Translations under genes and position numbers: made by a program | The notes under the pieces: model-generated | What the model saw: the letters and a program-made list of their open reading frames with translations, nothing else | Told to the model about the DNA's origin: nothing | Database searches by the model: none | Shown: positions 50,193-59,074 of the stretch, piece by piece | How the letters are laid out: every line of letters begins with the position of its first letter | Position numbering within the stretch: the stretch's first letter is position 1 | NCBI GenBank assembly: GCA_963747535.1 | Contig: CAVVFX010000017.1 | Span: 310,001-374,000, forward strand | Reading direction: 5' to 3' | DNA from: CAVVFX01 sp963747535 | GTDB taxonomy: Bacteria; Acidobacteriota; Terriglobia; Bryobacterales; Bryobacteraceae | DNA length: 64,000 nucleotides

Positions 50193-50240
50193 GAAATTTG
50201 GAAGGACAAAGGCCAACTCATAATGGTAGGATCTTTTTCG

Positions 50241-51260
50241 ATGCCCAAAACACTAATTTTAGCGCTGGCCCTCTACGCCACCGCGTTCGCCGCGACCAAG
50301 CCGATGGAAATCTATGTCATCGACGTCGAGGGCGGACAATCCACGCTCATCGTGTCCCCATCGGGACAATCCATGGTCATCGACACAGGTTGGGCCGGTT
50401 TCAATAATCGCGACGCCGACCGCATTGCGGCCGCGGCCGCAAAGTCCGGCGTCAAACAGATTGATTATCTGCTCATCACCCATTACCACGCCGACCATGT
50501 CGGCGGTGTGCCGCAACTGGCGGCCAAACTGCCGATCAAGAATTTTATCGATCACGGCCCGAATTTCGAAGCCGGCAGGAAACCGGCCGACGACCTGTTT
50601 AACGCTTACACCGCGGTTCGCGACAAAGGCAATCACCTGCTGGTGAAGCCCGGTGATCGCATTCCGATCAAAGGCCTCTCCGTTGAAATCCTCACGGCGG
50701 ATGGCAATGTGCTGAGCAAACCGGTGCCCGGCGCACCCGGAGCCGGGCAGCCCAATCCATATTGTGCAGCTACCAAACCAAAAGGCGAGGACAAGAGCGA
50801 GAATGGACGTTCCACCGGCAGCGTCATCGCTTATGGAAAATTTCGCTTTCTGGATCTCGGCGATCTGACCTGGAATAAAGAAATAGCGCTGGTCTGCCCA
50901 GATAATCGGATCGGGACGGTGGATCTTTATCTGACATCGCACCACGGGCTGAACCAGTCGGGTTCGCCTGCGTTGGTGGATGCGGTTCACCCGCGCGTCG
51001 CCATCATGAATAACGGTGCGACCAAGGGCGGCAATCCCGATGCCTGGCAAATCGTACACGATTCTCCCGGACTCGAAGGACTCTGGCAGATTCATACGGC
51101 AGAGGCCCCGGGCTCGCACAACACTGATCCGGACATGATCGCGAACCCGGATTCCAAGTCCGACGAGGGCCACTGGATCAAAGTGAGCGCTTTGCCGACC
51201 GGAGAATTTACGGTGACCAACGGACGCAACGGATTTAGTAAGACGTATGCGGCGAAATAG
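50241..51260 (+). CDS. Secreted metallo-beta-lactamase-fold hydrolase (ComEC C-terminal-like)
   Basis: 339 residues from ATG 50241, with a TAGGA upstream; signal peptide MPKTLILALALYATAFA. The metal site is THYHADH (HxHxDH at 81-86) and a later LTSHHGLNQSG. The opening IDVEGGQSTLIVSPSGQSMVIDTG matches the ComEC/Rec2-type metallo-beta-lactamase proteins. An exported nuclease or hydrolase is likely; without ComEC membrane parts it is not the DNA-uptake channel itself. Confidence 0.85.
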   Translation: MPKTLILALALYATAFAATKPMEIYVIDVEGGQSTLIVSPSGQSMVIDTGWAGFNNRDADRIAAAAAKSGVKQIDYLLITHYHADHVGGVPQLAAKLPIKNFIDHGPNFEAGRKPADDLFNAYTAVRDKGNHLLVKPGDRIPIKGLSVEILTADGNVLSKPVPGAPGAGQPNPYCAATKPKGEDKSENGRSTGSVIAYGKFRFLDLGDLTWNKEIALVCPDNRIGTVDLYLTSHHGLNQSGSPALVDAVHPRVAIMNNGATKGGNPDAWQIVHDSPGLEGLWQIHTAEAPGSHNTDPDMIANPDSKSDEGHWIKVSALPTGEFTVTNGRNGFSKTYAAK

Positions 51261-51307
51261 GACGGGACGAGCTCCTCGAAGGCAATCGAATTGCTCATGT
51301 TGGATGT

Positions 51308-51565
51308 ATGAGCAAACTCGACGAAAAACATCGCGATAGCATTCCGGCGAAGGAATTCGCGTTCCCTAAAGAGGAAAAGGAGCCGATACACGATGCCGCG
51401 CACGTTCGTAATGCGATTGCGCGCTTCAATCAGGTCGAAGGTGTGACGGACGCAGAACGGGACGAGGCCTGGAAGCGGATCAAAGCCGCAGCCCGCAAAT
51501 TCGGCGTCGACATTCAGGAGAAGGATTGGCGGGAACTGAACCAGACGAAGCGACGAACCGCCTAG
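51308..51565 (+). CDS. Small DUF6582-like protein
   Basis: 85 residues, charged and soluble: MSKLDEKHRDSIPAKEFAFP, then HVRNAIARFNQVEGVTDAER, ending KFGVDIQEKDWREL. This pattern is found in small proteins next to phage-like and stress genes (DUF6582), of unknown function. Its TAG lies in the first bases of the palindromic element at 51562, so the tail (NQTKRRTA) may have been set by that insertion. Confidence 0.75.
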   Translation: MSKLDEKHRDSIPAKEFAFPKEEKEPIHDAAHVRNAIARFNQVEGVTDAERDEAWKRIKAAARKFGVDIQEKDWRELNQTKRRTA

Positions 51566-51688
51566 CATCTAAGCTGCGAAGGTTCACGCAACCACTCCCT
51601 AAACGGTGGCGGCTCGGAAGTCATTGCCGAGCCGTGCGCGTAAGCAAGCGGTATTGCACGCCAATCTCTGCAAGTTGATACTAGACTA
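51562..51688. repeat. Palindromic MITE-like element, copy 3
   Basis: Begins CCTAGCATCTAAGCTGCGAA and ends CTGCAAGTTGATACTAGACTAG, with the same GGCTCGGAAGTCATTGCCGAGCC inner hairpin (about 51609-51632) and CGTAAGCAAGCGGT core as copy 1. Its left CTAG provides the stop codon of the upstream gene. Confidence 0.72.
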
Positions 51689-51788
51689 GCAGCCTCTGGC
51701 AGAATCCAGCGAGGGCAGGCGAAAATGCCTACTCCACAACGAGCAGCATCGACGTGGAAGGCTTGGCCAAAGGCCGGACCGATCCGTA

Positions 51789-52907
51789 TTAGGTCAGCGG
51801 AGCCTTCAGCAGGGCCAGCAAAGCCGGTCTGTGGGTTTGCCGCAGAATTGAGCGCAAGACCAGCAGTTGCCCGGTGATCTGGACCAGGGAGCCAAAGCCG
51901 GCCGCGCAGGCTGCCCCCAGCAGGCCGGCTCTCGGAACCAGCACCACGCAAGCCAGCGCGGTAGCGGCGACAGCTACAATTTCCAGCGGCATCCGCTCCT
52001 CGCCGCGCCGTCCTGCCATGATTACCGCGCCCAACAGGATCGTGACGAAGGGTCCGCCGGCGACGGCCGATAGCGCCAGCAGTAGCGCCAGTTGCCCGGC
52101 GTAGGCCGCACCGAACAGTCCGTTGAGAACCCACGGTCCAAGGATGATCGCACTGGCGATGCTGCACAAACCCAGCATGAGTCCCGTGCCGCTCATCTGC
52201 ACAGTCATCCGACTAAAGCCCTGACGGTCGCCGTCGCCAAACAGCCTGGCGAGCCTCGGAATCTTCCGTTGACCCAACGCATTCACCAGTACATTCGCAA
52301 CCGGCGCAAGAGATCGAATCGCTGCGAATATCCCCAGCGAGCCAAAGCCCAGCATGTGAGCGATGAAATAGCATGGAACATTGCCGGCCAGGCCCGCGAT
52401 CCTGCTCTCGCGATCCTCCGGCCGGCCCTCCTGCCGTGGTCTTCTGAAGTCGTAGCAGAACAGGGTCAGCAGCCTGACGATGAGCACCGCCAGAAGCCCG
52501 GCCCCGAGGTGCCCAGTCCTCCCAAAGACAATTCCGAGGGCCGCTATCGGCAGGATGCCATGAAACACGAGCGAAATCGCACCGCGCCGGCCCGCGTAGA
52601 GGTCCGCGATCCATTCTACGGATTCGGCGAGCACCACCAGCAGCAGCGCCAGTCGATCCTGCAGGCCATGATCCAGAAAGCCGACCGCGGCGATGCCGAG
52701 AAGCGACAAGGCCAGCGAGGTAATGCGAATGTCAGTCGCGCCGGGCTCAGGGCGTCTGAACTGCGCCAGGACCAGGATCGGAGCACTCACAGCGACCCCC
52801 AAGGCGTACTGGCCCGCAATCTCGGTACTGCCCAACGTGGCGAGTACAGCGAGCATCCCGCATTGGCAGGCGGCATGGAGCAAATCTCGAACGGTCGTCG
52901 ACTGCAA
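51789..52907 (-). CDS. Polysaccharide flippase-like membrane protein, possibly N-terminally short
   Basis: 372 residues with about 10 hydrophobic segments and little hydrophilic sequence. The arrangement, with SLGIFAAIRSLAPVANVLVNALGQ and paired helices, resembles the Wzx/MATE-like (MOP) exporter superfamily of polysaccharide carriers, which usually have 12-14 helices and ~420 residues. The protein starts at MQSTTVRDLLHAACQCGM and may lack the first helix pair, or this is a compact member. Role tentative: export of a lipid-linked glycan. No partner glycosyltransferase is adjacent. Confidence 0.6.
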   Translation of the reverse strand: MQSTTVRDLLHAACQCGMLAVLATLGSTEIAGQYALGVAVSAPILVLAQFRRPEPGATDIRITSLALSLLGIAAVGFLDHGLQDRLALLLVVLAESVEWIADLYAGRRGAISLVFHGILPIAALGIVFGRTGHLGAGLLAVLIVRLLTLFCYDFRRPRQEGRPEDRESRIAGLAGNVPCYFIAHMLGFGSLGIFAAIRSLAPVANVLVNALGQRKIPRLARLFGDGDRQGFSRMTVQMSGTGLMLGLCSIASAIILGPWVLNGLFGAAYAGQLALLLALSAVAGGPFVTILLGAVIMAGRRGEERMPLEIVAVAATALACVVLVPRAGLLGAACAAGFGSLVQITGQLLVLRSILRQTHRPALLALLKAPLT

Positions 52908-53040
52908 GCCTCAGCATAGTAGAAAAGGGCTCATCTCCTGAAACATCGGCAAAAATATTGTCACCCAAAAGTCCTAATGCTACCAGGACCGCAGGGCGGC
53001 GCGATCCCAAGACGTTCAGGCGAACGGCAGCGCGGGCAGG

Positions 53041-53901
53041 ATGGCCGGCCATACGCCCGCTGCACCGCCGGCTTCGCGCTATCATGTTTTCAACGGAATG
53101 CCGATACCGCCCATCCCGCCGCCACTCGAGCACTTGGGCAACCGCAAGTTCTCGTTTTACCCGCCGATCCTCAATATCGAACGGAACGAGTGGACTTATC
53201 ATCAAGCTACCTGGTCGGAGATCCTGGTTGCCAATGTGCATACCGGACAGGAAGTCTGGGTGCCTCGCCGCTTCCTGGGAGAAGTGTCGCGAGTCGACGA
53301 CCCGGTCCTGATTGTCGGCCTGAACAAGGAACTGGAGTACTCCGCCGGAGCGGTCTGGCCTCATCGGCGACGTGTCATCGAGATGCCCATCGCGGTCAAC
53401 GACCGCCCCGCCCCGATGGCGGCCAACACCGAGGCTCCGAAGTCTCCCGCGCCCGTTATCGGCATCAAGCTGGAGTCGACCGAAGCGCGGACCGGCAAGA
53501 TGGTGGTCGGTGTCATCACCGTGGGTGTGGTCGGCTGCCTGGCCCTCGCCACCATCGCCCGCCAGTCCCAGTTCCGGCAGCGCGTCGTGTACACCGCGCA
53601 TGATCAGTCGTATTTCGAGCTGACGCGGGAGGACGATTACTTCGCGGTAGTCCGGAAGCTCGGTCAACCGGCTTCGGATCACTGGAGCGCAGAATCGGCC
53701 GCGGTACAGTATCGCGTGCTCGGCTATCCCAACCGCGGCTACACGGTTATTCTGTTCGGAGGCGACCGCAGCAGCGCCAGGTATATCGGAACCGTGGACG
53801 CTCAATGCAATCCGATCCACGGGATCAGCTATGCGGATGGCGGTAACAGCGCCGCTATGTTACGCAGCGTCAGCCGGGCAATAGGCTGCGAAGCTCACTG
53901 A
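53041..53901 (+). CDS. Conserved hypothetical protein with one central membrane helix
   Basis: 286 residues. The N-terminal ~130 residues are Pro-rich and soluble (GMPIPPIPPPLEHLG, QEVWVPRRFLGEVSRVDD). Residues ~160-180 form a membrane helix (GVITVGVVGCLALAT). The C-terminal ~110 residues are a compact domain (DYFAVVRKLGQPASDHW...GYTVILFGGDRSSARYIG). I do not recognise a family. The one-helix anchor with a domain on each side suggests a bitopic inner-membrane protein. It precedes xseB. Confidence 0.6.
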   Translation: MAGHTPAAPPASRYHVFNGMPIPPIPPPLEHLGNRKFSFYPPILNIERNEWTYHQATWSEILVANVHTGQEVWVPRRFLGEVSRVDDPVLIVGLNKELEYSAGAVWPHRRRVIEMPIAVNDRPAPMAANTEAPKSPAPVIGIKLESTEARTGKMVVGVITVGVVGCLALATIARQSQFRQRVVYTAHDQSYFELTREDDYFAVVRKLGQPASDHWSAESAAVQYRVLGYPNRGYTVILFGGDRSSARYIGTVDAQCNPIHGISYADGGNSAAMLRSVSRAIGCEAH

Positions 53902-53973
53902 CCCGCCTTGGCTGATTCGCGGGCCTGCGCGTGCATTCGCGGCCCAATGTTTTTGCCTGTTAAAATGCAAAAG

Positions 53974-54213
53974 ATGAATGAAGTGGAACAGCCGGTAGCG
54001 AAGTTCGAAACCTCGCTGGGGGAAATGGAGAAGATCGTCCGCGAATTGGAAGCGGGCGACCTCCCGCTCGAACGCTCGCTGGAACTTTTCGAACGCGGTG
54101 TGAGCTTGAGCGAACAATGCCGCAAGCAACTCGAAGAGGCCGAAACACGTGTGGAAGCGATGGTCCGCCGCGGCAACAAGACCACGGCCGAACCTTTCCC
54201 GCCATCTAAATAA
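53974..54213 (+). CDS. xseB: Exodeoxyribonuclease VII small subunit
   Basis: 79 residues from ATG 53974; upstream in-frame ATGs at 53947 and 53965 are alternatives. The helical hairpin KFETSLGEMEKIVRELEAGD, LPLERSLELFERGVSLS is the family signature. With XseA (not in the window) it degrades single-stranded DNA into oligonucleotides. First gene of a compact operon with ispA, tlyA and nadK. Confidence 0.92.
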   Translation: MNEVEQPVAKFETSLGEMEKIVRELEAGDLPLERSLELFERGVSLSEQCRKQLEEAETRVEAMVRRGNKTTAEPFPPSK

Positions 54214-54222
54214 CGTGAGCGC

Positions 54223-55107
54223 ATGAATCTTCCGGAGTATCTCCGCACCCAGCAGGAACTCATCGACCGGCATCTCGACAACCTGGTCCCCGGTGAAGCC
54301 GTTCCGCCCGAAACCATCCATCGCGCGATGCGCTACAGCCTGTTCGCAGGCGGCAAGCGTATCCGGCCGATCCTCTTTCTCGAAGCCGCACGCTCGGTCG
54401 GGGGTGACCTGGCCGGAGCCGCGGACGGGGCCTCCACGCTCGAATTCATCCACACCTACTCGCTGATCCACGACGATCTTCCAGCCCTCGATAACGACGA
54501 CTATCGCCGCGGCAAGCTGACCAACCATAAAGTTTTCGGCGAAGCGATGGCGATTCTCGCCGGCGATGCTCTCCTGACCCTCGCATTTGAAGTTCTCGCT
54601 AAGCTGCCGCACCCGACGGCCGAACAGCGTTCCCGTATGATCGCCGAGCTGGCAACGGCGTCGGGCACCGTGGGCGGGATGATCGGAGGACAGGTGGCTG
54701 ACCTGGAGGGTGAAGGCAAGCCGCCCGACGCGCAGCTTCTCGAAACCATTCACCGCGCTAAGACCGGCGCTCTGCTGCGCGCGAGCGTACGCCTCGGCGC
54801 GATCTACGGTAACGCCACCGAGTCGCAAATTGATGCACTGTCGTGCTACGGCGAGCACATCGGCCTGGCCTTCCAGATTGTCGACGATCTGCTCGATGTG
54901 GAAGAATCCTCCGAAGCGCTCGGCAAGACCGCGGGCAAGGATGCCACGCAAGGCAAGATCACGTTCCCTGCCGTCTATGGCCTGGAACAGTCGCACCAGA
55001 TGGCTACCATCGAGTGCGAGCGTGCGCACCGCGTCCTTGAGCCGTTCGGCGACCGTGCCCAACGGCTGCGTGAGATCGCTTCGCACATTGTGCAGCGAAA
55101 GTCATGA
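54223..55107 (+). CDS. ispA: Farnesyl / geranylgeranyl diphosphate synthase
   Basis: 294 residues. The first Asp-rich motif is DDLPALD at 84-90 and the second is DDLLD at 221-225; RRGKLTNHKVFGEAMAILAGDA is the conserved stretch after the first. Residues before the first motif (HTYSLI) are compatible with a C15 product, but chain length is not certain. Reaction: head-to-tail condensation of isopentenyl diphosphate with allylic diphosphates, giving precursors for quinones and undecaprenol. The TGA overlaps the tlyA ATG. Confidence 0.93.
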   Translation: MNLPEYLRTQQELIDRHLDNLVPGEAVPPETIHRAMRYSLFAGGKRIRPILFLEAARSVGGDLAGAADGASTLEFIHTYSLIHDDLPALDNDDYRRGKLTNHKVFGEAMAILAGDALLTLAFEVLAKLPHPTAEQRSRMIAELATASGTVGGMIGGQVADLEGEGKPPDAQLLETIHRAKTGALLRASVRLGAIYGNATESQIDALSCYGEHIGLAFQIVDDLLDVEESSEALGKTAGKDATQGKITFPAVYGLEQSHQMATIECERAHRVLEPFGDRAQRLREIASHIVQRKS

Positions 55108-55832
55108 CCACGCGACAGCGGCTCGACCGCCTGCTGGTGGACCGGGGCATGGCCGATTCGCGGGAGAAAGCTCAGGCGCTGATCATGGCCGGTGAGGTCC
55201 TGGTGGGTGGCCGCAAGGCGCAGAAGCCCGGCGAGACCGTGCCTGCATCGAGCCGGATAGAAGTCCTCGCACGGCCGCGATTCGTGGGACGCGGTGGTCT
55301 CAAACTGCAAGCCGCGCTGGATCATTTCCAGGTCGATCCCACCGGCCGGATCTGTCTGGACATCGGTGCGTCGACCGGCGGATTCACCGATTGCCTGCTG
55401 CAAAACGGAGCGGTTCGCGTGCATGCGGTCGATGTCGGCCACGGACAGTTCGACTGGAAGCTGCGCAACGATCCCCGCGTGATCGTCTACGAGGGGCTCA
55501 ATGCCCGGCATTTGACCTTCGATCAGATTGGCGAGCACGTCGATCTGGCGGTGTGCGATGTCAGCTTCATCTCCGTGACGCTGATCCTGCCCGCGGTTGC
55601 GCCTATCCTGAAGCCCCAAGGGCAACTCATCGTGCTCGTCAAGCCCCAGTTCGAAGCCGGTAAGGACCAGGTCGGTAAAGGCGGCATCGTTCGCGATCCC
55701 GCGGTGCAGCAGGAGGCTGTCGATCGAGTCGCTGCAGCCGTAGTCGCATTGGGGTTTAGCTGGGCGACAATCGATAGCCCGATTCTGGGCGCGGAAGGGA
55801 ACCGGGAGATTCTTCTACATGCCCGACGCTAA
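55104..55832 (+). CDS. tlyA: TlyA family 23S rRNA (cytidine-2'-O)-methyltransferase / haemolysin-like
   Basis: 242 residues. The N-terminal S4 RNA-binding domain is RQRLDRLLVDRGMADSREKA, AQALIMAGEVLVGGRKA. The Rossmann methyltransferase part follows: CLDIGASTGGFTDCLLQ, the SAM site, and AVCDVSFISVTLILP, VLVKPQFEAGKDQVGKGG. Typical position between ispA and nadK. It starts 4 bp inside the ispA end and overlaps nadK by 14 bp. Confidence 0.93.
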   Translation: MTTRQRLDRLLVDRGMADSREKAQALIMAGEVLVGGRKAQKPGETVPASSRIEVLARPRFVGRGGLKLQAALDHFQVDPTGRICLDIGASTGGFTDCLLQNGAVRVHAVDVGHGQFDWKLRNDPRVIVYEGLNARHLTFDQIGEHVDLAVCDVSFISVTLILPAVAPILKPQGQLIVLVKPQFEAGKDQVGKGGIVRDPAVQQEAVDRVAAAVVALGFSWATIDSPILGAEGNREILLHARR

Positions 55833-56712
55833 TCAAAGAGGCTTCGATGCAACAGACGTGAAGTACGCCGGGATCTTCTCCAAACCCAACGTGGTGTCGG
55901 CGGCAAGCCTGGTTCCGTGGCTGGTAGAGTGGCTGGCCGAGCGCAAGGTCAAGGTGCGGTATGACGACATCACCGCCGGATACCTCGGCCGCAACGACGG
56001 TCTGGCCCGCGACATTGTGCCGGAAGGCTGCGAACTGGTGATCGTGCTCGGCGGCGACGGTACGCTGCTTTCCGCGGCCCGTGCGATCGGCGGGCGCGAG
56101 ATCCCGCTCTTTGCGGTTAACCTCGGCGGACTGGGATTCCTGACCGCCATCACCATCGACGATCTTTTTCCGGAGCTGGAGCGCGCACTGCGCGGTGAGC
56201 GCCGCGTCAGCTTGCGGCGGATGCTGCACGTGGACCTGTTCCGCAACGACCAAAAAGTGGGACAGTACGAAGCCCTGAACGACGCGGTGCTCAACAAGGC
56301 GGCCATCGCGCGCATCATGGATATCGAAGTCTTCGCCCACTCCCGCCTGGTATGCGCCTATAAGGCCGACGGATTGATTGTCGCCACCCCCACCGGTTCC
56401 ACGGCGTACTCGCTTTCAGCCGGCGGTCCGGTGATCTACCCGACGGTCGGCGCGCTCTGTCTGACGCCAATCTGCCCGCACACGTTAACCAACCGTCCGC
56501 TGATCGTGCCGTCCGAGATGACTCTGACGCTGATCAACAAGGCCGATGATCAGGATGCCTATCTGACCATCGATGGACAGGTCGGCGAACCGCTGATGAA
56601 GAACGATCGCATGGAATGCCGCATCTCGGAAAGCTCATTGCATCTGATACGGCCTCCCAAGACGATGTTCTTCGACGTCCTGCGGCAAAAGCTCAAATGG
56701 GGCCAGCGATAG
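55819..56712 (+). CDS. nadK: NAD kinase
   Basis: 297 residues. The phosphate-binding GGDGT motif is at 78-82 (VIVLGGDGTLLSAAR), followed by NLGGLGFLT and the NE/D region EALNDAVLNKAA, and GLIVATPTGSTAYSLSAGG. Converts NAD to NADP using ATP. Last gene of the xseB-ispA-tlyA-nadK set; a REP element follows 65 bp after the stop. Confidence 0.95.
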   Translation: MPDANQRGFDATDVKYAGIFSKPNVVSAASLVPWLVEWLAERKVKVRYDDITAGYLGRNDGLARDIVPEGCELVIVLGGDGTLLSAARAIGGREIPLFAVNLGGLGFLTAITIDDLFPELERALRGERRVSLRRMLHVDLFRNDQKVGQYEALNDAVLNKAAIARIMDIEVFAHSRLVCAYKADGLIVATPTGSTAYSLSAGGPVIYPTVGALCLTPICPHTLTNRPLIVPSEMTLTLINKADDQDAYLTIDGQVGEPLMKNDRMECRISESSLHLIRPPKTMFFDVLRQKLKWGQR

Positions 56713-56777
56713 TAGTGGCCGCCGGGAAATAACGTCTCGTTCACCTGAGCCGCTAAGCCGACGGCCCTTGGCCTGCC

Positions 56778-56826
56778 GTAGGGCAGACCATCGTTTTTTG
56801 TGGTCTGCCCGGCTGCGCAGCAGCCG
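56778..56826. repeat. REP element after nadK
   Basis: GTAG at 56778, stem GGGCAGACCA / TGGTCTGCCC around TCGTTTTTTG, then GGCTGCGCAGCAGCC. The best-conserved copy in the window. It may also serve as an attenuator at the operon end. Confidence 0.9.
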
Positions 56827-56973
56827 TTTTTGCGGCATGCCGCTATCCGGACTAGGCGTTTTCGGCTGCTCTCGCGCTCGAGAGCCTTCTGCCACAGGCT
56901 CCTAAACTAACCCGCCGCGAGCGAAGTTTGGCCGCAGTTTCTGGAGGGCGCACCCGGTTTTGATGCGTCGCAC

Positions 56974-57003
56974 AAAAAAAGGCCCGGACCTTAAGTCCGG
57001 GCC
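56974..57003 (-). terminator. Rho-independent terminator (distal)
   Basis: GGCCCGGAC-CTTAA-GTCCGGGCC at 56981-57003; read on the minus strand it is followed by seven T, a strong intrinsic terminator for the OmpA-type gene. Confidence 0.88.
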
Positions 57004-57030
57004 TTCGTATTGCTACGAGCGATAGTGAAA

Positions 57031-57054
57031 GAGGGCGAAGTTACCTTCGCCCTC
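57031..57054 (-). terminator. Rho-independent terminator (proximal)
   Basis: GAGGGCGAAG-GTAA-CTTCGCCCTC directly after the OmpA-type stop, followed on the minus strand by TTTCACT. A shorter T-run than the distal one; the two act in tandem. Confidence 0.8.
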
Positions 57055-57060
57055 AGTTTG

Positions 57061-58971
57061 TTATTTGGGGCAACCGAGCTTCTTGATGTCGTCTGCAGGA
57101 GCCGGCTTGGGATTCTTCAGGCCCGTGGGCATCTGAGCGCCCTTCGGAACGATCCAGACTTCCACGCGGCGGTTCTTCGTCCGCGCATCAGTCTCCGAGA
57201 CCTTGGACCTGCTGCGCTCCCTAACCGAGGATTCGCACAGCGCGGTCTTGTACGGGTCTGTCTCGTCGGTGCCGACCCAATCAACCTGGACGCGCGACAG
57301 TTCCAGCTTCTGGCAGGTGCCAGTGCCGGCGCTGAGGACAGCGGCCGTATTCTCGGTACGCAGGCGGTCGTACTGCGGAGCAGCGCCGCGGCGGGTGGCC
57401 GCTTGTTCGCTCTCATCTTCGTGACCGATCAGGACAATAGTGGCATCCGGGTCGGAGGACATCTGCTGGTACAGACGTTCCAGTGTACGCTTGCCGCAAT
57501 TGTTGACGCGAGCATCGTTCTGAGCAAAGATGATGTCGTCCAACTGCTGGGCTTGCGGGGCCGGAGGCGGAGGTGGCGGCGGCGGAGGTGCTGCAGCCCT
57601 CACCGTGAGATTCACAGAGCAACTGGCCGAGCGGGTCTTCGCGTCGGTAACCGTAGCGGTTGCCGTGACCGGCTTGGTGGCGCCCGGAGCGACTTGCACA
57701 CCGGACGAATTGTAGGTGGCATCCGGTCCGCTGCCCGATACGGAGCCTTCGCTCGCAGACCAGGTGTAGCTGAGGTTGCCGTTGCAGGCGCTGGCGGTTA
57801 CCGTGGCATGCAGGGCACTGGTGTCGCCCAGCATGAGTGAAGTCGGGTTAGCCGTGCAGGCGAGCGCGGGAGGATTGTACGGATCGACGACAATCGTGAT
57901 CGCCTTGTCCACCGCGGCCACCGGCCCGAACTTCTTCAATCCCTTCAGTTCCATCTTATCCTTCACCGTGGAAGAATCTTCTGAAACGTGAACTTTGACG
58001 GTGTAGCTACCACCGGTGTCCGGAGCTTTGAAGGTAAACTCGCCTCCCGATCCCGGTTGCCCACCCTCGGTGGTCCAAGCGTACTTGATAGTGGCATCGC
58101 TGTAACTGTCGGTTACCGGGACTTTCAACATCACTGAGTCGCCAGGGCAGAGATGCATACGATCTGCCGAGATGTCGCCAACCGTCAAAGTATGCGCCGG
58201 CGGCGGTTCTTCCTTGCCGAGATACCAGGTAACGCCGGCCGTTGCCTGCAAACCTGACATCGCGCCGCCTTTGTCAATACTCAGATAAGCGGGGACATTC
58301 GAGTGTGACAAATCGAAGGTCGGAGTTTGAATCAGGTTACCGCGGACATCGGCGCGTATGCCGAAGTGATCGGTGAGTTTTAACTTAAATCCGGTACCAT
58401 ATTCGAATACGAATACGCCCATATTCAGCGCGCCCTTCCAACTGCTGCCTAAATGAACCGGTCCGGTAACAGGACCGAACAGCGGGTTGTTCCCAAACAA
58501 CGGGTTGGTCGCACTCATGGCATCGTTCTGTGCGGTCGACGTCGGGTAGAAGTAATTGAAGCCGCCTTCCACCGTGACGAATGGCCGGAAACGACTGTCG
58601 GCCGGAGTGAAATAAATCACCGGCCCAATGGACGCCTGCCGACCGCGGGCGCCAAAAGAAACCGTGCCGGCATAGACACCTGGCACGGATCTCATGTTGA
58701 TATTGTTGGTGCCGTAAGCCGTCACCGACTCTTCAATACCAACGTAATTCCATAGATTTTCTGTGATGCGGAAACCGAACACTCCACCTTCATCAGGCTT
58801 GATATTGATCAGATTTCCGGCCACTGTCTGAGCGTTCTTTGCGCCCCAGTATGACATTCCACCGAAGATGTTGATCTCAACCTTGTCTCCAGTGTTCTGC
58901 GCAAAAACTGAGTTTCCCCCGCAAAGACACACTAATGTACTTACTGCAATTCCTAAGCGAGCACTCTTCAT
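57061..58971 (-). CDS. OmpA-type envelope protein with PKD/Ig-like insert
   Basis: 636 residues with signal peptide (MKSARLGIAVSTLVCLCGGNSVFAQ). Residues ~30-255 are a beta-barrel-like domain (alternating aromatic and small residues, ending VTWYLGKEE). Residues ~265-350 carry a PKD-like domain (SVMLKVPVTDSYSDATIKYAWTTEG) and ~370-460 an Ig-like one. A Pro-rich hinge lies at about 470-480. The C-terminal OmpA domain (about 485-625) has the end motif DARTKNRRVEVWIVP. The barrel would sit in the outer membrane while the OmpA domain binds peptidoglycan. Two tandem terminators follow. Confidence 0.83.
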   Translation of the reverse strand: MKSARLGIAVSTLVCLCGGNSVFAQNTGDKVEINIFGGMSYWGAKNAQTVAGNLINIKPDEGGVFGFRITENLWNYVGIEESVTAYGTNNINMRSVPGVYAGTVSFGARGRQASIGPVIYFTPADSRFRPFVTVEGGFNYFYPTSTAQNDAMSATNPLFGNNPLFGPVTGPVHLGSSWKGALNMGVFVFEYGTGFKLKLTDHFGIRADVRGNLIQTPTFDLSHSNVPAYLSIDKGGAMSGLQATAGVTWYLGKEEPPPAHTLTVGDISADRMHLCPGDSVMLKVPVTDSYSDATIKYAWTTEGGQPGSGGEFTFKAPDTGGSYTVKVHVSEDSSTVKDKMELKGLKKFGPVAAVDKAITIVVDPYNPPALACTANPTSLMLGDTSALHATVTASACNGNLSYTWSASEGSVSGSGPDATYNSSGVQVAPGATKPVTATATVTDAKTRSASCSVNLTVRAAAPPPPPPPPPAPQAQQLDDIIFAQNDARVNNCGKRTLERLYQQMSSDPDATIVLIGHEDESEQAATRRGAAPQYDRLRTENTAAVLSAGTGTCQKLELSRVQVDWVGTDETDPYKTALCESSVRERSRSKVSETDARTKNRRVEVWIVPKGAQMPTGLKNPKPAPADDIKKLGCPK

Positions 58972-59074
58972 GAGCTTCTCCGTGTTGCTTGACTAATGCT
59001 GGTTTCGTCGAAATGAAGCGGGACGAATCTCTCTTATTATCAACGGATCAGGTACTGGAGTACAAGTTTTTTAA

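Noticed and set aside
49491..50240. Extension of the metallo-beta-lactamase-fold gene to 589 residues
   Set aside because: The added part lies antisense to the GNAT gene; the start at 50241 gives a clean signal peptide.
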